Origin: Christensenella sp036660175
Lineage (GTDB): Bacteria; Bacillota; Clostridia; Christensenellales; Christensenellaceae
Direction: 5' to 3'
DNA: 8,096 nucleotides
Assembly (NCBI GenBank): GCA_036660175.1
Contig: JAVXBD010000061.1
Location: 1-8,096 of the forward strand
A model generated the notes under the pieces. It was not told the DNA's origin. It saw only the letters and a program-made list of their open reading frames with translations, and did not search any database. A program made the position numbers and the translations under genes. This document shows positions 1 to 5,373 of this stretch, piece by piece (the first letter of the stretch is position 1; each line of letters begins with the position of its first letter).

Positions 1-925
1 CAAGACGCATTTCCAGCGTAAAAGCAGGAGAAATTCCGATTTCGTCCATGATATGCACATATCCTTGCTCAAAACTTTTGTGTGAGGCAAAAAGATATTC
101 TTTGCACAACGGTGCAATTTTAACTGCGCACAGTGCGGCGCAAGCCGAAATAAATCCATCAATGACAACGGGCTTTGCATAGTGCGCACACGCAATATAA
201 GCACCCGTCATTGCGGCAATATCAAGACCGCCGACCTTTGAAAGCACATCAACAACATCGTTTTTATCGGGATTGTTGATGCGGATTGCACGATTGATAA
301 TCTCTGTTTTTAAAGCATATTGTTCATCGGTGATGCCTGCACCTTTGCCCGTCAGAAGCTCTGCTGGCTGTCCAAGCAAAACAGCGGCAACGGCGGCAGT
401 GGTGGACGTGTTGCAAATTCCCATCTCTCCCAATCCGAAAATATCCATATCAAGATTCTTAGCAACGGCATCAAATCCAACCTGCATCGCAAACTCACAT
501 TGTTCACGGCTCATGGCAGGTCCTGTGCTGATGTCCTTTGTGCCACGCATCACGTTTACATTGATGATGTTTGGGTGTACAATCGGCGGTTCTATACCCA
601 CATTGTAGATAAGCACTTTGGTATCAGAAGCCTTTGCAAGAACGTTTACACCTGCAATTCCATTGGCGATATTAATGCTTTGCATAGGCGTTACTGCTTT
701 TGGAACAGGTGTGATGCCTTGTGCATGAATGCCGTTGTCTGCGGCAAAGACAAGTACCACACGGTTTTTGAGTGTGCCGCCAATTTTGCCACGGATTCCT
801 GCCAGCTGTACAGCATAATCCTCTAACTTTCCAAGACTTCCCAGTGGTTTGGAAAGGCTGTCTACCCGAATGCGTGCCTTGTCAATAATCGCTCTATCAA
901 GCGGATTAATATGTGTATTAATCAA
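1..925 (-). CDS. cobT: Nicotinate-nucleotide--dimethylbenzimidazole phosphoribosyltransferase (CobT), 3' end beyond window
   Basis: CobT transfers phosphoribose from nicotinate mononucleotide to a lower-ligand base such as 5,6-dimethylbenzimidazole, giving the alpha-ribotide used in the cytoplasmic nucleotide-loop assembly of cobalamin. The 308 visible residues carry family hallmarks: SLSKPLGSLGKLE (23-35), FAADNGI (60-66), GEMGICNTSTTAA (166-178) and the segment VGGLDIAAMTGAYIACA (231-247). Family length is about 350 residues. The cut at the left edge falls just before the LGEG segment, which in Salmonella CobT holds the catalytic glutamate (family knowledge), so that residue cannot be checked. 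I chose a TTG start at 925 because AAGGAGTG lies 7 bases upstream (933-940) and no in-frame ATG is better placed. It lies 168 bases downstream of glyQS on the same strand. No cobalamin riboswitch is visible in the short leader. The family call is secure. Confidence 0.95.
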   Translation of the reverse strand, partial: MINTHINPLDRAIIDKARIRVDSLSKPLGSLGKLEDYAVQLAGIRGKIGGTLKNRVVLVFAADNGIHAQGITPVPKAVTPMQSINIANGIAGVNVLAKASDTKVLIYNVGIEPPIVHPNIINVNVMRGTKDISTGPAMSREQCEFAMQVGFDAVAKNLDMDIFGLGEMGICNTSTTAAVAAVLLGQPAELLTGKGAGITDEQYALKTEIINRAIRINNPDKNDVVDVLSKVGGLDIAAMTGAYIACAHYAKPVVIDGFISACAALCAVKIAPLCKEYLFASHKSFEQGYVHIMDEIGISPAFTLEMRL

Positions 926-932
926 AATAGTA

Positions 933-940
933 CACTCCTT
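933..940 (-). promoter_or_regulatory. Ribosome binding site of cobT that fixes a TTG start
   Basis: On the minus strand AAGGAGTG is followed by 7 bases and then TTG at 925-923. The reading frame is CobT-like from the second codon on (INTHINPLDRAI), and no in-frame ATG lies near the site. The start is therefore most likely TTG. Confidence 0.8.
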
Positions 941-980
941 TATGCAATAAAATAGTATGAAATTACAGCATTCAGTTTTG

Positions 981-986
981 ATTATA
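981..986 (-). promoter_or_regulatory. Possible -10 box (TATAAT) for cobT
   Basis: A perfect TATAAT on the minus strand lies 55 bases upstream of the TTG start. The matching -35 is unclear. TTGACT at 1009-1014 is 22 bases away, which is too far, while TTGCAG at 1001-1006 is only 14 bases away. A TTTGCAG direct repeat with 14-base period (987-1007) overlaps the spacer. cobT could also be read through from glyQS, because no convincing terminator separates them. Confidence 0.35.
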
Positions 987-1093
987 CTGCAAAGCTTGTG
1001 CTGCAAAAAGTCAAGAGCATAGTACGTACAGTTTCGTGGTTAAAAAAATAATTCTTCCGCAAAATGTACGCACACAGTCCCTCAAAAAGTGCT

Positions 1094-2479
1094 TTAGAAT
1101 TCAATTTGTTCCTGCAAATAAGGCAGAACATTCTGTATTGATATACGCTGCTGCTGCATGGTGTCACGCTCACGAATGGTTACGCAGCCATCGTCAAGTG
1201 TATCAAAATCAACTGTGATGCAAAAAGGCGTGCCGATTTCGTCCTGACGGCGATACCGCTTTCCAATAGAACCTGCAAGGTCATAATCAATGTTCATGTG
1301 TTTGGAAAGCTCTGCATAAAGTTTATCAGATGTTTCGGAAAGCTTCTTTTGAAGCGGAAGCACAGCAGCCTTATAAGGTGCAAGTGCAGGGTGCATATGC
1401 ATAACAATACGTGTTTCACCGTTTGAAAGCACTTCTTCATCATATGCCTCACACAAAAAAGCAAGTGCAACACGATCAGCACCCAGCGAGGGTTCGATGC
1501 AGTAAGGCACATATTTTTCATTGGTAATGGGGTCGGTGTATTCAAAGTTTTCGCCCGAATGTGTCATGTGCGCTTTTAAATCATAATCTGTTCTGTCTGC
1601 AATGCCCCAAAGCTCGCCCCAGCCAAACGGGAACAGATACTCAATATCGGTGGTAGCATTGGAATAAAACGACAGTTCATCTGCGGAATGGTCACGCAAT
1701 TTTAGGTTTTCGTCGTTGATGCCTAAATTTAGCAGCCACTGATGACAGGCATCTTTCCAATAGTGAAACCACTCAAATTCTTCTTTTGGATGACAGAAAA
1801 ACTCAAGCTCCATCTGCTCAAACTCACGAATACGGAAAATAAAGTTTCCGGGGGTAATCTCATTTCTGAACGATTTGCCGACTTGACCGATTCCCATAGG
1901 CATTTTGCGGCGTGTGGTACGCAGCACATTTTTAAAGTTTACAAAAATGCCCTGTGCCGTTTCAGGACGCAGAAAAATCTGTGCAGCGGTATCTTCGTTG
2001 ACACCCTGAAAAGTCTTAAACATCAAGTTAAACTGACGAATCGGTGTAAAATCTTTTTTTCCGCAAGTGGGGCAAACGATGTATTCCGCAATAAACGCTT
2101 CCATATCGGCTTTTTCCATGCCGCCAACATCTATGTCTGTCATGTTGTTTTTAAGGGCATAGTCTTCAATCAGTTTATCGGCACGAAACCGTTCATTACA
2201 GCCTTTGCAATCCATCAGCGGATCGGTAAAACCGCCAACGTGTCCAGATGCTACCCATGTTTCGGGGTTCATCAAAATTGCACAGTCAAGACCGATGTTG
2301 TAAGGCGATTCCTGTATAAATTTCTTCCACCAAGCTTTTTTGATATTGTTTTTAAATTCAACACCCAGCGGGCCATAGTCCCATGTGTTTGCAAGTCCGC
2401 CATAAATTTCAGATCCAGGAAACACATATCCTCTGCCTTTGCAAAGTGCCACTACTTTTTCCATTGTTTTTTCTACCAT
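1094..2479 (-). CDS. glyQS: Glycyl-tRNA synthetase, single-chain homodimeric (alpha2) class II type
   Basis: This enzyme charges tRNA-Gly with glycine using ATP in the cytoplasm. The 461-residue product is close to the usual length for bacterial alpha2 GlyRS. It opens with the family signature ALCKGRGYVFPGSEIYGGLA (11-30) followed by NTWDYGPLGVE. A zinc-ribbon-like insertion has CKGC (91-94) and CPTC (136-139). Class II motif 2 is FRNEITPGNFIFRIREFEQ (204-222) and motif 3 is PYCIEPSLGADRVALAFL (325-342). A C-terminal anticodon-binding domain begins near residue 357 (RIVMHMHPALAPYK). I chose ATG 2479 because AAGGAG (2492-2497) lies 12 bases upstream and homologues begin with a similar short lead-in; a second ATG at 2464 is possible. 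The frame stays open to 2668, but that stretch is the T-box leader. Expression is very probably controlled by that leader in response to uncharged tRNA-Gly. Confidence 0.97.
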   Translation of the reverse strand: MVEKTMEKVVALCKGRGYVFPGSEIYGGLANTWDYGPLGVEFKNNIKKAWWKKFIQESPYNIGLDCAILMNPETWVASGHVGGFTDPLMDCKGCNERFRADKLIEDYALKNNMTDIDVGGMEKADMEAFIAEYIVCPTCGKKDFTPIRQFNLMFKTFQGVNEDTAAQIFLRPETAQGIFVNFKNVLRTTRRKMPMGIGQVGKSFRNEITPGNFIFRIREFEQMELEFFCHPKEEFEWFHYWKDACHQWLLNLGINDENLKLRDHSADELSFYSNATTDIEYLFPFGWGELWGIADRTDYDLKAHMTHSGENFEYTDPITNEKYVPYCIEPSLGADRVALAFLCEAYDEEVLSNGETRIVMHMHPALAPYKAAVLPLQKKLSETSDKLYAELSKHMNIDYDLAGSIGKRYRRQDEIGTPFCITVDFDTLDDGCVTIRERDTMQQQRISIQNVLPYLQEQIEF

Positions 2480-2680
2480 GATTAAAAAAATCTCCTTAGA
2501 TTGTATTGAACGCATATTTGCTGCATATTCTTTTATAAAATAAAAAAAAACCAAACATCCCCTAAGGGACGAAAGGTACTTCCGTGGTTCCACCCTACTT
2601 GATTCTGCCAAGGCAAAATCCACTTTCAGACTGCGTATTTTTTGAAGGGTTGCCACACCCATACACAAATATTTAGTTAT
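2480..2680 (-). promoter_or_regulatory. T-box riboswitch leader of glyQS (glycine), with an unusually small Stem I
   Basis: Reading on the minus strand, the leader contains a compact Stem I-like hairpin (2667-2632), a Stem III-like hairpin (2620-2601, 8 bp with CTTG loop), the conserved T-box AGGGTGGAACCACGG (2596-2582) and a terminator (2577-2542). The antiterminator can be drawn exactly: AGGG 2596-2593 with CCCT 2568-2565, and ACG 2585-2583 with CGT 2571-2569, leaving the seven-base bulge TGGAACC. The bulge start UGGA complements the UCCA end of bacterial tRNA-Gly (discriminator U73), which supports glycine specificity. The CGTCCC segment is shared with the terminator, so the two folds exclude each other. 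A GGC codon followed by A sits in the apical loop of the first hairpin (2654-2652). T-box identity is firm; the Stem I reading is inference. Confidence 0.92.
2542..2577 (-). terminator. Regulated intrinsic terminator of the glyQS T-box leader
   Basis: On the minus strand CGTCCC (2571-2566) pairs with GGGATG (2561-2556) around a TTAG loop. It can be extended by ACC/GGT across a 3x3 internal loop and is followed by a run of nine T. It shares CGTCCC with the antiterminator, as expected for a transcription-attenuating T-box. Confidence 0.85.
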
Positions 2681-2686
2681 TTGTAT

Positions 2687-2715
2687 ATCATATCAAGTAT
2701 AGCAAAAAATTTCAA
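2687..2715 (-). promoter_or_regulatory. Promoter of the glyQS T-box transcript
   Basis: On the minus strand TTGAAA (2715-2710), a 17-base spacer and TATGAT (2692-2687) form a good sigma-A-type promoter. The expected transcription start is near 2680. This start leaves room for only a short Stem I before the T-box core. Confidence 0.75.
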
Positions 2716-2784
2716 TACTTATTTGTTATGAATGTGTTATGAATGTTAGGGGGTGCAACGCTTTTTAAAATAATACAAGTTATT

Positions 2785-2812
2785 TTGGCTGTATTTTTTA
2801 GGCTTATATGAT
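2785..2812 (+). promoter_or_regulatory. Probable promoter for the zinc-ribbon protein / crcB pair
   Basis: TTGGCT (2785-2790), a 16-base spacer and TATGAT (2807-2812) suggest a promoter; an overlapping TATAAT at 2812-2817 is an alternative -10. The predicted 5' UTR is about 130 bases. It includes a locally GC-richer stretch (2844-2890) able to form small hairpins such as GGCT/AGCC and GGCAA/TTGCC. I recognise no known riboswitch in it. Confidence 0.5.
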
Positions 2813-2951
2813 ATAATAAAAACAAGTTTTATGATCATGAAAAATGGCACTGCGAAGTTTGGCTCTGGCAAAGCCGCCGATTGCCGATTATATCAATGCT
2901 GTGGTTATGATATTATGATATTATATAAGAAAAAGAAACAGAGGTTTTTAC

Positions 2952-3374
2952 ATGAACGGACTTGGACTTTTTGGAATTATTGTGATTGCGTCAACTTTTG
3001 GCATCATTATTTTTTGTTTGGTGATGTATACGGTGATACAACGAAAAAGGCATTTTTTATGCCCACTGTGCGGTGCACGCTTTAAGGTGCCAGCTATGAA
3101 ATCGTTTTTTGCGTCCAGAAAAACAAATGGTGTGGATAGACTTCTTGCGTGTCCTCGCTGTGGAAGAATCTCACATATGGAGAATATTCCTGATGCGCAG
3201 TATGCGGCAATGAGCGATGAGGAAAAAGCGCAGGAGCAAGAAAAATATGATAGAATTTTAAAGTTTGACGAAGAACAGGCGCAAAAAGAACGGGAAGAGC
3301 AGGAACAGGCGCAAAAAGATGCGGCAAGTGAAGAAGTGCAGGCAGATGAGCCAACGAAGCCAAAAGATAAATAA
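2952..3374 (+). CDS. Small membrane-anchored zinc-ribbon protein with charged C-terminal tail, function unknown
   Basis: I do not recognise a named family. The 140-residue product has one hydrophobic segment at residues 5-29, then RKR, which predicts that the rest lies in the cytoplasm by the positive-inside rule. A four-cysteine zinc ribbon follows, with CPLCG at 37-41 and CPRCG at 67-71. From about residue 88 the tail is Glu/Gln/Lys-rich and probably helical or coiled-coil (EEKAQEQEKYD, EEQAQKEREEQEQAQKD). ATG 2952 is supported by GAGG 8 bases upstream. The next gene, crcB, begins 21 bases after the stop, so the two are probably co-transcribed, though nothing in the protein suggests a direct role in fluoride handling. 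It is probably a genuine gene: composition is protein-like, the RBS is correctly placed and cysteine spacing is regular. Confidence 0.8.
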   Translation: MNGLGLFGIIVIASTFGIIIFCLVMYTVIQRKRHFLCPLCGARFKVPAMKSFFASRKTNGVDRLLACPRCGRISHMENIPDAQYAAMSDEEKAQEQEKYDRILKFDEEQAQKEREEQEQAQKDAASEEVQADEPTKPKDK

Positions 3375-3395
3375 TAAAGTATAAGAGGAACTTAG

Positions 3396-3767
3396 ATGGT
3401 ACAAGTGATACTGATTGGGTTGGGTGGATTTATCGGTGTAATCGGCAGGTACGGTGCTGGTTTGCTTGTGAATAAACTGGTGAGCTTTCCCGTAGGGACA
3501 CTGCTTATCAATTTCATAGGTTCTTTTTTGATTGGGATAATGTTTGAGCTTTCGTCTTGCGGCGTGTTTACAAACGAAAAGATGGCGGCCGCCATTACAG
3601 TGGGTGTACTGGGTGGGTTTACGACATTTTCTACTTTTTCGTTGGAAACACTAAATCTGCTTGAAGGCGGATATGCTCTACAAGCGATTATCAATATAGT
3701 TGCAAGTGTTGCACTGTGCGTGTTAGCGGTGTTTCTTGGAAAAACACTGGTGCGTGCATTTGTATAA
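3396..3767 (+). CDS. crcB: Fluoride-specific ion channel CrcB/Fluc
   Basis: CrcB (Fluc) is a small dual-topology membrane protein that dimerises to form a fluoride exporting channel, protecting glycolytic and other enzymes from F-. The 123-residue product matches the family length and has four hydrophobic segments. Hallmarks are GGFIGVIGRYG (10-20), FPVGTLLINFIGSFLIG (31-47), which includes the pore asparagine N39, and the signature VLGGFTTFSTFSLE (71-84) with the TTFSTF phenylalanine track. AGAGGAA just upstream supports ATG 3396. Many crcB genes sit behind a fluoride riboswitch. Here only 21 bases separate it from the zinc-ribbon gene and no such motif is visible, so expression probably depends on the upstream promoter. 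There is a single copy, although many Gram-positives carry two adjacent crcB genes. A strong terminator follows. Confidence 0.96.
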   Translation: MVQVILIGLGGFIGVIGRYGAGLLVNKLVSFPVGTLLINFIGSFLIGIMFELSSCGVFTNEKMAAAITVGVLGGFTTFSTFSLETLNLLEGGYALQAIINIVASVALCVLAVFLGKTLVRAFV

Positions 3768-3782
3768 AAAAAGTACATTTAT

Positions 3783-3821
3783 AAGCGAACACTCGATTTT
3801 TTAAAGAATGTTCGCTTTTTT
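3783..3821 (+). terminator. Intrinsic terminator after crcB, between convergent genes
   Basis: AAGCGAACA (3783-3791) and TGTTCGCTT (3809-3817) form a perfect 9-bp stem followed by a T-run. It lies between the convergent crcB and tspO genes. It may also stop minus-strand transcription, but the T-tract in that direction is weak. Confidence 0.85.
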
Positions 3822-3824
3822 ATG

Positions 3825-4328
3825 TTAATTTAATATCATGACGGAGATGTTTAGCACTGATGCAATGCACAGCCAAATCAGATATGGAATCAGTAAATAC
3901 AGACAAACCCTGCGCACGTTTTGTAAGGAAATCATCAAAATGACGACGTTGATAATCAATGCAAAAAGAATGATCTGTGCCGCAATCGGATTATGCAAAC
4001 CAAAAAAAACAGGCGACCACAGTGCATTTAAGGCGATGTTTAATACATATCCAATGACGATTGATTTATGCAGTTTTGGGCTTAGCACCGCAAGCGCAAA
4101 CGAGATGGCAAGCAGAATATAAAGCGGTGTCCATACCGCACCAAATACCCATGGCGGCGGCTGAATGGGAGATAGCACGAGGCTCGTATACCAGTCAGAG
4201 CGTGTGTTTGTGGTAATACTCGCCAAAACAGCACCCGCCACAGTCACAATGACAGCTAAAACAGCATATATAATATGAAGCTTTTTTTCCCGTTTTTGTT
4301 CTTCCATTTTGTAAGTCATCACAAACAT
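3825..4328 (-). CDS. TspO/MBR family membrane protein (second of a tandem pair)
   Basis: TspO/MBR proteins (translocator protein, tryptophan-rich sensory protein) are five-helix membrane proteins that bind porphyrins and other hydrophobic ligands; their bacterial role is not settled. This 167-residue product carries the family core: WYTSLVLSPIQPPPWVFGAV (46-65), WTPLYILLAISFA (66-78), NIALNALWSPVFF (97-109) and IPYLIWLCIASVLN (147-160), with about five hydrophobic segments. I chose ATG 4328 because GAGG lies 9 bases upstream (4338-4341). A GTG at 4337 is in frame but overlaps that ribosome binding site. The gene begins 24 bases after the stop of the upstream tspO paralogue, so the two form a tandem operon. 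Relative to its neighbour it keeps the usual NxxLNxxWSP asparagine. The family assignment is strong; the ligand is unknown. Confidence 0.93.
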   Translation of the reverse strand: MFVMTYKMEEQKREKKLHIIYAVLAVIVTVAGAVLASITTNTRSDWYTSLVLSPIQPPPWVFGAVWTPLYILLAISFALAVLSPKLHKSIVIGYVLNIALNALWSPVFFGLHNPIAAQIILFALIINVVILMISLQNVRRVCLYLLIPYLIWLCIASVLNISVMILN

Positions 4329-4352
4329 TGTATTCACCTCTTTATAGTATTT

Positions 4353-4850
4353 TTATTTATTTAGAAATAGGACGGCGGCGTTCAAATACGTCGCAAAAAT
4401 CAACCAGATAATGTAGGGAATCATCAGAAAAGCGGCTTCCTTACTGATTTTGTGTACCTTTGGAAAGAGTATGACTGCGTTTATGATTGTTCCAATCGCA
4501 AGGAGTATGGCAAGTGTAGGATTTTCCAGTAAGAAAAATGCAGGCGACCATAAAGCACCCAAAAAAATGTTGATGATATAGCCGATATGAATGCTTTTTG
4601 TGACGTTTGGGTGCAGGAGGCTAATCACAAAAGAAGAACCCATTAGCACATAAAGCGTTGTCCAAATAAGACCAAACAGCCATGCCGGCGGATGCACAGG
4701 AGAAAGCACAAGCTGTGTAAACCATGCACTTTGAGGGCGCATAGCCATCAGCGCCAAGCCAGATCCCTCACCAGTTGCAAAAACGGCAACAATTAGCTGC
4801 CAAAGTTGTTTTTTGCTTATTTCAGATTTTGTATAAGGATCATGAATCAT
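4353..4850 (-). CDS. TspO/MBR family membrane protein (first of a tandem pair)
   Basis: The 165-residue product is a paralogue of the next gene, with the same layout of about five membrane helices. Family motifs are WFTQLVLSPVHPPAWLFGLI (43-62), WTTLYVLMGSSF (63-74), NIFLGALWSPAFF (94-106) and IPYIIWLIFATYLN (144-157). Where the family usually has LN in the fourth motif (NxxLNxxWSP) this copy has LG, a possible functional divergence. ATG 4850 is supported by AGGAGG 9 bases upstream (4860-4865). Another ATG just upstream at 4856 is out of frame and stops after two codons, and the open frame to 4901 has no better ribosome binding site. The pair may act on tetrapyrroles or lipophilic ligands, but no tetrapyrrole gene adjoins it in this window apart from distant cobT. 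Confidence 0.93.
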   Translation of the reverse strand: MIHDPYTKSEISKKQLWQLIVAVFATGEGSGLALMAMRPQSAWFTQLVLSPVHPPAWLFGLIWTTLYVLMGSSFVISLLHPNVTKSIHIGYIINIFLGALWSPAFFLLENPTLAILLAIGTIINAVILFPKVHKISKEAAFLMIPYIIWLIFATYLNAAVLFLNK

Positions 4851-4887
4851 GGCATCACACCTCCTATGAATAAATGCGCATATTTTG

Positions 4888-4917
4888 TTGCATTTCACCA
4901 ATTGTTTTTGATATAAT
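4888..4917 (+). promoter_or_regulatory. Promoter-like site upstream of the repeat block and FGGY kinase operon
   Basis: TTGCAT (4888-4893), an 18-base spacer and TATAAT (4912-4917) resemble a sigma-A promoter pointing right. The start would fall near 4924, at the left arm of a long hairpin. If it drives the kinase operon the leader would be about 450 bases and highly structured. It could instead serve the repeat element itself. No better promoter is evident closer to 5374. Confidence 0.4.
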
Positions 4918-4920
4918 GTA

Positions 4921-4972
4921 ACTGTTTATACGGCGTTATTACTATAACCGTTAAAATGCACGTATAAACAGT
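4921..4972. repeat. Long hairpin (12-bp perfect arms plus inner pairing)
   Basis: ACTGTTTATACG (4921-4932) is repeated in inverted orientation at 4961-4972. Inside it, GCGTT-type pairing continues past a single bulged A. It lies directly after the TATAAT at 4912 and marks the left side of the intergenic repeat block. Confidence 0.8.
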
Positions 4973-4990
4973 ACAAAACATGAAAATGTT

Positions 4991-5058
4991 CCCCCGAAAA
5001 GGAATCGCCCCACACCCCTACCGTTCCTGCGGAATGCTTGCATGGATTCCTTTGGGGG
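4991..5058. repeat. Second long inverted repeat with nested hairpin
   Basis: CCCCC (4991-4995) and AAAGGAATC (4998-5006) pair with GATTCCTTT (5045-5053) and GGGGG (5054-5058), giving 14 bp interrupted by a 2-base bulge. Within it CGTTCC (5022-5027) can pair with GGAATG (5031-5036). No T-run follows on the plus strand, so it is not an ordinary terminator in that direction. Confidence 0.8.
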
Positions 5059-5101
5059 TTTGAAAGCTGACAGGGGAAATAGAAATGAGATAAGTGAGTG
5101 A
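5059..5101 (+). repeat. Dispersed repeat motif, copy A
   Basis: It begins with TTTGAAAGCTGACAG (5059-5073), a 15-base exact match to the reverse complement of 8080-8094. After a short insertion, 5078-5101 matches the continuation of that copy at 21 of 24 positions. It directly abuts the GGGGG end of the second long hairpin. Confidence 0.75.
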
Positions 5102-5155
5102 CTTCGCTTTATCAAAGAAAAATGAGAATATTTAGTGGCATAGGATATTGATTCG

Positions 5156-5243
5156 TTTGCGTACTTTTTTTCCGCAAAAAAGATACCAAAAAACTCTGGC
5201 GACCCATGTCGCCAAATATTCCGTCGGAAACGGTTTCCGACGG
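5156..5243. repeat. Cluster of three short perfect palindromes
   Basis: Three hairpins follow one another. TTTGCG (5156-5161) pairs with CGCAAA (5173-5178). TGGCGAC (5197-5203) pairs with GTCGCCA (5208-5214) around CCAT. CCGTCGGAA (5221-5229) pairs with TTCCGACGG (5235-5243). On the minus strand the middle hairpin is followed by GAG and six T, so it would act as a terminator for leftward transcription. Confidence 0.8.
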
Positions 5244-5275
5244 CTAAAAACAGCAAACCACATCTGTTTTCGGTA

Positions 5276-5310
5276 GACAGGACAGAGATAAAAAGGGCAA
5301 GTGACGAGGT
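5276..5310 (+). repeat. Dispersed repeat motif, copy C
   Basis: Positions 5284-5310 match the right-edge copy (reverse complement of its inner part) at 21 of 27 positions, and every difference is a transition. The frame beginning GACAGGACAGAG reads DRTEIKRASDEV, close to DRIEMKKVSDEV in the right-edge copy. Confidence 0.6.
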
Positions 5311-5373
5311 CAAAAAAGGAAGTAAGCATATCATTCGTTATACGTATACATTATTAAGGAGGAAAAAGACAAG

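Larger units (their letters stand above)
4851..5373. other. Gene-free, structure-rich intergenic block
   Basis: This stretch of about 520 bases between tspO and the FGGY kinase holds the tspO ribosome binding site (4860-4865), a rightward promoter-like site (4888-4917), four or five inverted repeats and two copies of a dispersed motif. A 127-codon minus-strand frame (4951-5334) spans it, but it has no ribosome binding site and its translation mirrors the repeats. I therefore treat the block as a repeat element or decayed sequence rather than a gene. The kinase ribosome binding site, AAGGAGG at 5356-5362, closes it. Confidence 0.6.

Noticed and set aside
320..826. Plus-strand 168-codon frame antisense to cobT
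   Set aside because: It is a shadow of cobT, whose frame on the other strand carries clear family motifs.
926..1093. Cobalamin riboswitch or glyQS terminator between glyQS and cobT
   Set aside because: I found no B12-box-like sequence and no stable hairpin with T-run; the ATTATTTTTTT stretch lacks a proper stem.
1742..2485. Plus-strand 247-codon frame antisense to glyQS
   Set aside because: It lies wholly against a confident synthetase gene, has no protein-family look and has no ribosome binding site.
2480..2668. Open upstream extension of glyQS that would add 63 residues
   Set aside because: It coincides with the T-box leader and terminator, and homologues start near MVEKTMEKVVALCKGRG, so ATG 2479 is the start.
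2661..2684. Inverted repeat ACAAATA/TATTTGT as the first T-box stem
   Set aside because: Its left arm (2684-2678) lies mostly upstream of the predicted transcription start, and its loop holds no glycine codon.
2825..2951. Fluoride or cyclic-di-GMP riboswitch before the zinc-ribbon/crcB pair
   Set aside because: A GCAAAGCC string resembles part of the c-di-GMP-I consensus, but the other conserved segments and pairing are missing. The fluoride motif's conserved segments are not present either.
2831..3085. 84-codon frame overlapping the zinc-ribbon gene
   Set aside because: Its second half is an out-of-frame reading of the zinc-ribbon gene and it lacks a good ribosome binding site.
4951..5334. 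Minus-strand 127-codon frame as a membrane-like protein
   Set aside because: No ribosome binding site precedes it, it runs through several palindromes, and its internal similarity reflects the repeat copies. I keep it as a finding, not a gene.
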